Assembly (NCBI GenBank): GCA_018340805.1
Contig: JACMZG010001908.1
Location: 47,345,265-47,409,264 of the forward strand
Length of the DNA: 64,000 nt
From: Microvelia longipes
Lineage: Eukaryota > Arthropoda > Insecta > Hemiptera > Veliidae
Direction of reading: 5' to 3'
This document shows positions 1 through 11,400 of this stretch, piece after piece; positions within the stretch are counted from its first letter, which is position 1; the number at the start of each line of letters is the position of its first letter. The notes below the pieces were generated by a model. The model was not told the DNA's origin. It did not search any database and saw only the letters and a program-made list of their open reading frames with translations. The position numbers and the translations under genes are program-made.

Positions 1-150
1 AAGTAGAATAGTTAATCTGGAAACATATTGTTTATTTAATCGGGTAAGGCGTGGCGTAGAGTGGGGAGGGCGTAAAATAAGGAAGCCCCTTGCTATAGAG
101 TAGTTTTTCTAGGCCTTTAGTGGATAAAAGCCCGGACCAGGTCAGTCCGC
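1..150. other. Non-coding left edge of window
   Basis: Less AT-rich than what follows, with several G-rich runs. No reading frame, splice-site pair or repeat was recognised. It may be the edge of a feature that continues to the left of the window. Confidence 0.4.
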
Positions 151-748
151 GTGGTATATATTTATATTCTATATAATATTATATTTATATTTATTTATTT
201 ATTATATTATAATTTTTATATTATTAATATATATGTATATATTTATATATATGTTATATATATTATATATTATATATGTTTTATATATATGTTTTTTAAT
301 GTGTATATATAATATTTAATTTATTATATATGTATATTATATATATATGTTATATTATATATTATATATGTATTTTTATAAATATATGTATTATATATAT
401 TATGTATTATTATTATATTATATGTTATTATGTTTATATATATGATATATTATGTATTATTATTATTTTATTCATTATTATATATTATTATATTATTATT
501 ATTATTATATTATTATATATTATTATATTATTATTTATTATTTTACTTATTATTTATTATATTATTATATTATTATTATATAGTTATTAATTTATATTAT
601 TATAATTATATTATATATATTTATATATTATATTTATTTATTATATATATTTATCTACTTACTATTATATATATTTATATTATATATTTATTATTATAAT
701 TTATTATATATATATATATTTATTTATTCTATAATATATATATATAGT
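151..748. repeat. AT-only low-complexity block
   Basis: Nearly 600 bases made almost entirely of A and T, mixing TA and TTA/TAT steps. The overlapping open frames here encode only Tyr, Ile, Leu and Phe runs, which is what an AT microsatellite gives by chance, so no gene is called. It forms the left border of the T/G-skewed block that follows. Confidence 0.9.
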
Positions 749-3700
749 CGAGTCAGTACGTTATTGTGTATAGATGGCTTAGTGGAACCGGAATTGGCGA
801 TTTCAAGTTTTTGCCGGTACTTTAAATATTAAGGGCGAAATAAAAAATAGATGAAACACTCCCTGGGATTTCTTAGTTGGGGTCGTAATTTGTGCATTGC
901 GTTCTATAGAGTTTTTTCTCAGTTGAAATCCTTATCGATTTGTTAAAAGAACCCGAAACTGGTTATTATTATTTTATACAAAGCATTCTGAGGATATTTA
1001 ATTGTGATAGGGTTAAGATAGTAAATAATACTTATTATTTACTTCTCACATAGAAGATAGTTTTAAATTTATAAGTCAAGTTTTGAATGTTTTGTGTCTA
1101 TAGGGAAGAGTTTTGTTATTTTACAGTAAGTCTTTAATTTTAAGTTCGAATAAGTGGTTTCTGTTGTATGACTAAAAATCAATTTTTAGATCTGTAGTGT
1201 ATCGTGGAAAAGTATGTTGATATTCTTAATGATGATTAGCATAAATTTCTGGCTGGTGGCCCGAGTCGGGCGATTCCTTGGATGCGTGTTTCCGTGCTAC
1301 CAATTCTGGTTGGATATATTTTTTATAGATTTTTATATTATATAGTTGTACAACTACTAAATATAATTCCGGGCCCCGGTGTCCGCGTGGGTGATTTAAT
1401 TTTGAATGCGGGTTTCCGTGTTACAAACATTGTGGTCTTGTTGTTCGTTCTGCTTTAGGAACTAAGGTTACTCCAATTAGTCAGCATGTCGCAAGGTTTT
1501 GCGCATTTCTTTTGAAATACGACAAATGGTTAGGCAGTGCTTGACATTTGAGTCTACTGCTTGGTTCTAAAGCATGACCGGAACCGCAATTGTGGTTTTG
1601 CATGCCAGAACGGCTTGTTTAGACCGGAAAACGCATTCTTAAATGAATTCGCCGGACAGGGACGCACGCGGCCGACTATTTATTTAGTAGTTGTAAACGT
1701 TTACTGTAATATAAATTCATTCCCATGTTGTTGATAATACCCGGAACAGCGGTCAAAGGATTTGCGAATGCAGAACGCGCCGAATTTTTAATCAATATGT
1801 GTTTTATAACGATTTTGTTATGTCTAAAATGTATTTGATAGTGTACTGGTGAAAGTGATTGGCAGGTTGTTTAAGAGTGTGTGCCATGTGGAATGTTACA
1901 AATCGAAAAATCATTGGGTTGTAATTGCGGTGGTTCTTATTGATGTAATGATAGTTACTTTAGTATCTTTTATACGCTCTTAGTTTATACTCAAAAAATT
2001 AAGATTATATACAATGTAGTGTTCTTAGAGTGATAGTCATATTTTTTATCTGTCTGGGAAAATGAGGAAAGTTAAATAGCAATATGAGTATGGATTCATT
2101 TTACTTGATGTTTATATCCATTTGAATCGGACTATGAGACAGGGAAAAGTTAGATACTTTATTAAATGAAGTGTAAGTCCATGACAAAGCTCTGTCCGGC
2201 CTTAATTCACTTGGTTGATTTTTCTTTTATATTACGACAGACGGACAAAATGTATGGAAGAATATATTAATTACACAGAGGGTGAGGTTTTACTTTATTT
2301 CGTTCTGGAGTTTTATGAAAAACTGTCCTGTGTACGTTGGAAAAAGATATAAGAAGTATTTACTCTTGATGGTGGTGTTATATGTAGAAGGTAGAATTTT
2401 CGGGGTATTATGTTTCATGTTGTTATTTGACGGATAACTTTCATATAAAATGCGAGCCATAGCACGTGTGTGTGTGTTTTCTTTTGTCTTTTTAATCTTT
2501 AGTTTGGATTATTTCATTATAGGTACGTTTTTTTTTTGGTGTACCCATTTCCGGTCTTTATATTAAAATGGTACTGAATTTTGGGGTAATAAACAAAATC
2601 CCCAATGTTTCATATTTTCAATTAGTGCATTATTTTTTAGTTTTGAGTATTTGTAACCTTAAATGAATGAGAGGAATGTCCTCCCGGAAAACTTTGTATG
2701 CTATGTTATGTTTAGTGTATATGTATAGTTGTATATACCTTACGATTCTGGGGATACTATGTTTATGGTGGAGACGTTACACCTGTTGTTGTCTTGATCT
2801 TTTCTCGGGGAGGGGAGGGGGGATTTCCTTGCCTGGAACTGTATGAGTAAATCTCCTTTTCAGTTACGTTTGTCGAGGTTTAAGATTTTACAGATTATTG
2901 ATATTTTTTTGTCAAATTTGCATCAATTACCGAATTGGAAGTATATTTTATCCTTAAATTTTTTGCAGGTTTTTGACATTTTATTAAATTGTAATAGGTT
3001 TAGGCGAGTCTATGCCATTGATACTATGATGTTATGTATTGGAGATCTTCATATAGTTTATCGTGGGTGGTGTGTGTGTTATGGATTGTGATGGTTGTAT
3101 TAGATGTTTCTATGTGCCCAGTAGTAGTTTTGGATTAAGTTCGGATGTACCTTTTGCTTATGGATTTATGAGTATTAATCTATAATGCCAGCAAATTTTA
3201 ATTTATATGTCTTTGGAATAATGACTAGTTAGTTAAAGTGGAATTAATTACACCATTACGCTACTACTATGTTGTCGTTTGGACCATGTTGAGGAAATTC
3301 GGTTTATATTTGTGGCAGTTTGTATTTACTTGTTAACCATATAATATAAGATTTGATGATTCTGAGTTAATGTATCATGTTTCTTTGTTTTAATAATGTC
3401 CATTTGAGCTGACAGATTTGATCTCTTTATAAAATAGACATTGTGTTTAGGATATAATCAATATAGGGCTATGACGTTTTCTTGAAAACCGGGTAGTTAA
3501 CTGTATCCGATTTTAGCAATGATATATTGTTCTTAAGCGATTAAATTGATTTGTTTTTGAATATCTAGATGATTCCGAATATAAGGAAAGCTCAATTTAG
3601 AACTTATTAATAGAGTTTATTTGTTATAAAACGTTTTAATCTATAGAAATTTCTATTACACATAACTTTTTTTTGTTTATAAAATGTTTTATGATATATC

Positions 3701-4379
3701 ATTAAAGTATAATTTCCAATTAAATTACTATTACTAATTTTTGCCAAAAATGTTTTTTAAATGTGAATTCAAGTATTCAAGTTTTATATTACGATGATAG
3801 CTTTTAATTACTTATTATTGTTTCTCATCAAAATAACTGTGCTGCTTTATTAATATATTATTTTATTTTCATTTATTCATGTCAATTTCAATAATCGATA
3901 ATGAAAGTAGTTAACTTAAGGATAAGTATTACGTTAGGATCGAATTTATTATATTTATAAAATTCATGGAATTTTATTAATTTTTAAATTTTTATTTTTT
4001 TGATTTTTCTTGGTTATATTTTTGGAATTTCTTACAACATGCTGCTGTCCCGTTTTCAAAGCTGTTACTGGAATTTAGGTTGTATAATTCCGGTTCAGCT
4101 GTGGCTACGCTTAGATCTGCTGTTAATCTACGTTTTTGTGGTTGGATCTTGCGATTGGCTTCGTTTCGTTCTTGAGTTGATGACTCCAGTTTAGCTATAT
4201 TTTATATTATAATATAAAGTTAAGTATACATTTTTCTTCTTACCTCGATCTAAATTAACATTACCTTTTTTATGAACGATCTGAGTTGTTAAGATGTGAA
4301 TGATTTGGGTAACGTAAACAAATCGAGTGAGGTGTTAACTGGATTTTCTACCTAATGGATTCTGACTCGCTATACCCTT

Positions 4380-4500
4380 AACTTGCTTCGCTCGTCCTCA
4401 GATATGAAACGTTATTTATTAACTGTAGTACATTTTCGTTTCCAGTGGTCCCCCATCAAGTATTAACCTGCTCGTGTGTTTATAATGGGTTGTTTACAAG
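4380..4500 (-). repeat. 5S-rRNA-derived repeat fragment (copy 1)
   Basis: Read on the - strand, 4442-4467 resembles the C-box part of the 5S rRNA internal promoter (core ACTTGATGGGGGACC). It is followed about 40 bases on by a tail unit at 4382-4405 related to GAGGACGAGCGAAGC. The same head-tail order occurs in the other copies in this window. The A-box part is not recognisable here. Confidence 0.6.
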
Positions 4501-6479
4501 GCGTAGTTTCTAGTGCGGATTGAATGCAATGGTCTTATTTCATAAAAGAATTTATTTTACTAACTCAGTCAATTTTTTTATTTTTTTTTATATCTTTATA
4601 AAAAGTTCGTTGTCATTCTTCGATAAAGATTTGATGTGATGCTGATATGCCCGTAACTTAATCACTGTTGCTCAATTGTGTACTTTTTTATATTTGGCTG
4701 CCCAAAGTTGTAACAGACTTTTGTGAATGATGTAGAGGAGTGTATGTTGTTGGTGCACACGATGTTTTCATTTTGAACGTATTGATTTACTTTTATTTAT
4801 GTAATTATTGTCATCAGCGAATGATCGATTCTCGTATCAACCTATTTAATTATGAAAAAGTTTAAACTAAGCGGAGTAAAAGTAAAGTTGTAATGAATTA
4901 AATAAGTCTAAGGGACTAATTGAAAGACAGATTAACTTTGGAGAGGCTCTAGGGGATTGTTATTCCAATCTGTCTTAAGATTATAAGGATAACTGTTGAA
5001 TATATTTTATTAATTGTTTACGACTTATTGTATTCGTTTTATTATTATGCACGTAGGAGTATAATTTATAGTGAGTTGTAGAGTATTTACCATTACCTAC
5101 AGGTTACATATATATGTGGATTGAGGATCCAATAAACTTCTTGTGTAAATGGTACCAATAGGCCTTGGACAATACCTTCTGAGCTTGGTACAATGCAAAC
5201 CTTGTGTGGCACCAATACGTAGTGTCACATCTTTACTTATTAGTTAGTTTAATACTAACAAAAGTTTACGAAGTAATATTTTTTTTAGGTTAGGATTTAG
5301 CATAGGATTAGAGCTTTTCGTTCATGTGTTATCGTTGATAAATAACATTTCTGTTACTTTAACTTAGTGGGATTTCGATTCTTATGGTGTAAAGTTGATC
5401 CGTGCGTCTGTTTTCTTGTGATGCTTATTTGACATAGAAATAATAGTTTAAGATTTATATTATTTCAATTGTTTTTCATTGCCTTTGAACCTGGATCTTT
5501 AATTATAACCTTAGCGAGGCCAAATAAACTGTGGCACGTAAATATGGTCGATGAGTCTAACTGTGGTAGTAGTCTAATATTTTTAATCTGTACAAACAAG
5601 TCTCTAATTAATGTCAAAGTGTCAAATGATATAATATTTATAAAAAAGGGGTGTTTATGGTAATGGGGTAGTTATGATTATTTCTGTTATTCAAGGTAAA
5701 ATTAATCAGGAGCTGAAAATCATGGATTGATGCATTTGGAGTTTGCTAAGTGTGTAATGTTGTTTTTTTATCTCATCAAATGATTTTTTAATACTATGAT
5801 GTTTCCGGTAAAGTTTTATTCCGTACACGATTATTTTATGTTAAACTTTTGGCATTCTTTGTCTTGCTGTCTTTACATTTCGAGGAAATTCACTCAATCA
5901 GAAAATTCAGCAGATTTATCTTTTATATCCCCGACACTTAGGGTAGTGGGCATAGGTGATTTTATAGGGAGGGAATTTAAGATGACATTGAATTAATTCT
6001 TAGTAATTGTTTGTAAATTAATTTAGAATTTGCAGAAAACGCTGATGTTAAAGGAGGTCTTTTTAGTTGTAGTCAAATATAGTGAATTCTAGGACTATAG
6101 TCCGTGTTAAGGTTGCACGTTATTTATTATTTATTTGAGTTGTGTTAACGATTTACGTGATTATTGATATAGTTGTATCGATTTGTGTGTTCTTTTACCT
6201 ATTTAAGCTAATAAGTTTTTACCATATGGAGTTTAAAACTTGTTTTAGACCCTTTGGTTATCCTTTGTTCAAATTCCCTTCAACGTTCAAATGGAACTTT
6301 ATAATGTTCCATAATTTTGTAAATTACAAAATAGTTTATGATGTGCACTAACGTTACAGTACTTACCTTTTATTTTCATTATTATTTGCATGAACTTGTA
6401 TTTATTTTTGTAACGAATTTCACAAGTAAAAATTGAGGATAGTGTAAAAGTGATTTTTTGTATTAAAGGAATATAGGAA

Positions 6480-6552
6480 TTTTATATTGTATTATTCATA
6501 TTATTATATTATTATAATATTATATTATTATATATATTATATATAATTTTTG
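6480..6552. repeat. AT microsatellite
   Basis: Degenerate TA/TTA repeats that close the right side of the T/G-skewed block. Confidence 0.85.
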
Positions 6553-6690
6553 CTGAAGTATTTATTGTGTAGCTTTAGGCTAGTTCATTGTAGGATCGAT
6601 ATGTGAGGACCGAAGATATGTCCTTATATTAGGGTTTAGGCGACCGTGACTTCTGGGAGAGCCGAAGTGGTTTGCGTTTTAACCTGTTAG

Positions 6691-8227
6691 ATTTTTATTG
6701 TAGTAAAGATTTTAAGAATTTCCATCCCATTCTCGGTCTGCTTCATGTTATCTTAGTTAATGATTTGGTTCATACTTATTCACCATTTACTTACGGTACA
6801 TTTTGTTATAAAGGATATTTCGACAATGTTTTTAAACTCTAAATGACACAAAGCTAAGGAGGCCAAAAGAATAGCTGTATGACTCAGGCTATCTAACCCA
6901 AGATCTAAACCCTTTATTCCCAAGGGCTTCCAAGGGTTCTAAATCAAACCCAAAACCGGATAAGCTACTAACAACATAAAACAGGATCTGTACCAAACTT
7001 CAGTTTTTCAAATTATATAGTCCAGAAAAGGATTCGGGAAAATCGTCTTCCTAAATTATCATTCTATTTGTGTTATCTTATAGGCTTATCTTCGTTTAGG
7101 GAAACAAAGTGGTAAACACAATATCTAATCTGGTTTAATATGATGGATTTTTTCGATTGAAATTTATTTGAACCCAGAAATGTGTTTAGGCATTAAGCCT
7201 TATTAAATTAATGTATTGCTTGTTATTTTAAGTAATTAGTAAAGTTAATCCTAATCCTAAGTAATGTTATCCTAATGTTTGTCCTAAGTAATGTTGTCGT
7301 AATAAAATTTACCAAAACATAGTATCAGGAATTGCTGGTGTATAGAACAGATGATGCCATTTTTTTAAAGTTGCCTTTTTGCGAATATTTAAAGAAACTA
7401 ATTCTTAAGAAATAGTTGGCCTAAAATCAGCGAACAGGCATGCGTGTCTAAGAGTTCCTTGCCGCTTCTCTGCAAAGAAACTTAGCAAGAAACCCATTCT
7501 TATGTTCTTACATAGGTTTTATGTTGATGAAAATGTCTAACGACGTTTACCCATTTTTTTAAGTATTCAAAACTTAAAAAAATTTGAAGTTTAGAGATGA
7601 TGAGTTTAATCGTTATAAAACAGTTTAAAGAAGATTAGGCAATAATATGGAACCAAAGTGCATCCCACGTGCAAGCCGGAATGGTCGAAAAAGGAAAAAC
7701 TGTTATTTAAAAAAAGTGTAAAAATTTAAAAAAAAATGAAAAATTCACTAATGAGGTTAACAGCATGAAAGCGGAGGAGGGGCATGTGGAAAATATCGAT
7801 TTAGTTTTCCTTTTAAAATTCGTTTTACTCGTGGCAAACAGCCACATAAGATCTAAAATAACAGGACAATAAAATGTAGCTACAAAGCGGCTTCAAGAAA
7901 GACTCAGCTCAAGTCTGGAAAGTAACCCGTGGTACAGAAGACCCCTTATTTTATTTTTCTTCATAATAATCTCAGAGGGCTCGTCGTGCTCATTGAGAGT
8001 AAAAGTTATTCACTGATACATCTTGATTAGTTGATAGCTCGAGTGTTACCCGCCTGCTGATGATGGCGTTAAGCCGAAACCTGTTCAGGGATATTCATAT
8101 CTATCAGCAAGTATCGACGGTAGCTGATTCATCAATTTATTCTCACATTTATCATTTTATAAAAATTGAGGCGAGAAAATTTGTGAAAAGTTCAAGTAAT
8201 AATAACCATCTTATTATTTTGTTTTAG
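6691..8227. other. Non-coding stretch upstream of the first visible exon of the + gene
   Basis: Mostly structureless AT-rich sequence, presumably an intron of the + strand gene because the exon at 8228 begins with a splice acceptor. I searched for an upstream exon ending one base into a codon and found none I could support. The last 180 bases hold a hammerhead-like Penelope remnant, listed separately. Confidence 0.4.
8051..8090 (+). ncRNA. Hammerhead-like motif of a Penelope-type remnant
   Basis: CTGATGA (8057-8063), then GGC (8065-8067) and GCC (8073-8075) that can pair as stem II, then GAAA (8076-8079), then AC/GT as a minimal stem III, and CCTG (8053-8056) with CAGG (8086-8089) as stem I. 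One extra T at 8064 sits between the core box and stem II, which departs from the consensus. Penelope-like elements are known to carry hammerhead motifs with very short stem III. Activity is not implied; this may be a degenerate relic. Confidence 0.4.
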
Positions 8228-8496
8228 TGCTAGAAGACAAAGACCAATCCAGACAAGAAACGTTTGAAGAGAAAAAATGCAACACAAATTGCAGCCCTCC
8301 TACTGTTGTGCACTATCCGGAAGTGTGTTGCCAGCGATGCGAAAACCTCCGGTTACCATACAAACGGAGACACTCTGTAACAAAGAAGAATAAAAGACAT
8401 TTGTCTAAAGAGGTCGCACAGGAAACACAACAAGAACAACTTGTTGTTAGGCCGCGTCTAGTTAAGAAACAGGATATACACAGGATTGCTAACAAG
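8228..8496 (+). CDS. Exon (first visible) of the + strand basic-protein gene
   Basis: Preceded by a T-rich tract ending TTTTGTTTTAG and followed by GTATGG. It opens with two bases of a split codon, then 89 codons free of stops, and ends on a codon boundary. It contains the Cys cluster and a stretch of Lys/Arg residues. The GTG at 8227 is part of the acceptor and is not a start codon. Confidence 0.72.
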
Positions 8497-11400
8497 GTAT
8501 GGCTTTGAGAATTAGACCCTTTTTCTTGTAATATAAAACTTTATACAGATAGCACTAAGTATGCCCTAAAATAAAAACATTGTCAATACAACCGAAATAT
8601 GCTACAATGTATTTAATTTCTACTTGTCCTAAAGTAATTGAACTTGTGAAGTGAAAGCGCTTGTTTGATTTCCCACCATAAGGATGTAAATAAGTCTATC
8701 CACGAATAAATTTCAACCAATAAAATGAAGGCAAAACCTGCATTCAGCACAATAAAGGTCATTCTTAGTGCCAGTAAAATGAAGCTATTTCTTTCTAAAA
8801 GCCTAGTTGCGCCATTTGAGACTGAATCAAACTAAACCCAGCATCATTAACATCTAGTTCCATTGTAATGTTATTGGTATTGACCTTTAAAGTTTTTTAA
8901 AACCCACCCAAGATTAGCACTACTTGTATTTCAGTTCTGTCCTTGTGCATTTTTTCCATTTATCTACGAGAAATTACTATTAAACGGCTCTTTTTAATCT
9001 TGAATATTATAAGTATAAATAAAATAGTTCTAAGTTATGTTTCTTCTTTTCTTTTTGGAGGGAGGGGGGAGGATCCTCGTTATGATTTCTTATCAACAAT
9101 GATGCCCAAAAGACTTAATATTCCCTACTGGATTACTATATAAGGATATAGTGAACAAGTCTACTAATATAATTTTGGTGCTTAATAACTTTAGAACACA
9201 GATTATCATAAAACCCGATAATAGTTTACAATCTGAATATCCTGGTATATATATTTGTTAATATCCTGGTATATATCCTGCATAATGTTTATTATGATGT
9301 TCAGGTGACCAACTCGATAGCAGCTCATATAGACAGAATGGTGAAGAGAAGACAGCAGCTTTTCGGTTCTGTTTATCGTCCTTATACAACTGAATACCGT
9401 CAAGCGCCCTTTCGCTTTGGCAGTAATTCTCTATGGAATCAACCAAAATCCAGCATTAAAAGTCAGAAGGTACTGATGTTAGAAATATGAATTGACCATT
9501 GAAAGAGCGAGAAGATAAAAAACGTGATAAGGCTGGGAGTAGAGAGTTTACTGCTTTACTGCTTCATCCTAAAGTATGATATGTGTTCTAGCTCACTGTC
9601 AAAGTATGCTATGTGGTCTAGCTCACTGTCAAAGTATCCTATGTGGTCTAGCTCACTGTCAAAGTATGCTATGTGGTATAGCTCACTGTCAAAGTGTATG
9701 CTGGTCTGACACTGTCAAAGTATCTAGTGCTAGCTCACTGTCAATTATGCTATGTGGTCTTAGCTCACTGTAAGTATCTATGTTGGGTCATGTCAAGATG
9801 CTATGTGGTCTAGCTCACTGTCAAAGTATGCTAGTGTTCTAGCTCAATGTCAGAGTATGTTGTTTGCTCACTGTCAAGTATGCTATGTGGTCTAGCTTAC
9901 TGTCAAAGTATGCTATGTGGTCTAGCTCACTATCTCAAGTTTGCTATGTGGTCAGCTACCACTGTCAAAAGTTCTATGTGTCTAGCTCATGTCAAAGATT
10001 ATGTGGTTAGCCCCATGCCAAGTATGCTATGTGGTTTGCGGCTATATATAAATGTATATTAAATGACATATAGTGAAAAACTCAATATATAAATTCAAAA
10101 ACATCCTTTGGACAGAGAAAGCCCAAAGGAAAAAGACTTGTACGTGTCATAGACTCTTCTCTGTATGACTACTGTCGATCCTTTTCTAGTCTTTACAAGA
10201 TTTCGGTATTTAATAGTCATTTTATTTATTACTAGTTATATTTTTTATTTTATTATTTTCCATAAAACAAACTAATAAAAAAACTAAATAAAAGATGGTG
10301 TGCGGGTTACTTCGAATCTTTTCCTTGCTCTACCAGGCTCGCTTCCCTCGTCCTTAGTATATGGAAATCACATAAAGATAAAGGTCTTCCCGTGATGACC
10401 ACGTCAATGTAGTTGCAGGATCTGAGTCTCTTGACTCTAGTTGGATCCTTCATCTACATTGACGCAGTCACCACTGGAACACCTTAATCTTTATAGCAGT
10501 AACCGCGGAAGCCTACGCAGTTTATCACCTAATTTATATTGCACATATATTGCCGTACTTTATATAGCAGTACGACCCGTTTCGGGCTCGCTTCGCTCGT
10601 CCTAAAAAAACAACTGTTTTATTCTCAGTAGTCGCCCATCTACTGACCTCTCTCTATGCTACTTAACACTTATTATCCAACAAACAACGCAGTTATAATA
10701 ACCGTAGTGAGATGAAATTTGTTATACTTGAGTGTTTACTACATAAAAAGAGACACTTGTACCAAATTTCAACTAAATTTGATTAATTTTTGGTTAACAA
10801 TTACAAAATAAATTACATGAAATTTGATAAATCTTTAACTAAAATGAGATGATATTTGGCATATTTGTTGTATTCAAGTATTAACTGGGCATAAACACAT
10901 AAGGTGTTACGATTTTTTGCCGAGAACAGATGTAATGTATTGAGGGTTAATGAGGTTACATATCCCATAAGCATTTGTATTTGGGATATTATTAAGGTCG
11001 AATTCTGTACCATATTTAGTTCTACATTATGTGTTTTGAGCCTAACAAGGCTTTAACGAGGTTGTGGCTACCACAGTCTTCTAGAGTTTAAAAATTCGAA
11101 TTGTTTCCAAAACAATTTAACTAAAAGCGAGCTGCCGTGTTTTTATTTTTAAATTTAAGATAATAGACGAAGAAGATTGGTTTCACATTTGAAAACCTGT
11201 TTGGAAACGTCTTTTAAAGTAAAGATAACATTGGTAGTTAAAGATAGTCTTATGACTATCTAATGGGATGGAGATGTAACTGATAATAAAAAATATCTTC
11301 ACTTACAATATTCCGAGACTTATAAGAGTTTCAGTTACGAGAAACTAATGACTATACATCACTCGTTTTTCCGCAGAGGTTAAAAAAAGTGTAGAAGATA

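Larger units (their letters stand above)
749..6690. other. Long non-coding block with T and G excess on the + strand
   Basis: About 5.9 kb with no convincing gene. Many lines show clearly more T than A and more G than C on the + strand (for example 1081-1140 and 2341-2400), unlike the more balanced sequence after about 7300. Short open frames at 2843-3091, 4000-4194, 5469-5663, 5796-5996 and 6142-6351 have no recognisable motif. A pair of related segments at about 1270-1310 and 1390-1430 both contain GTTTCCGTG. One 5S-derived repeat on the - strand lies at 4380-4500. A second AT-rich block at 6480-6552 closes the region. It could be a degraded retroelement leader or a long non-coding transcript; neither is shown. 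Confidence 0.45.

Noticed and set aside
330..699. Overlapping open frames of 86 and 89 codons
   Set aside because: They encode only Tyr/Ile/Leu/Phe runs from an AT-only microsatellite block.
749..6690. Mitochondrial insertion as the cause of the T/G skew
   Set aside because: No frame resembling a mitochondrial protein and no rRNA-like or tRNA-like stretch was recognised.
8313..8495. Open frame on the - strand
   Set aside because: It is the antisense shadow of the first visible exon of the + gene, which has good splice sites and phase.
9524..10062. Several open frames with repeating SLSKYAMW-like peptides
   Set aside because: They read through the 30-bp minisatellite; 30 is divisible by three, so frames stay open without coding meaning.
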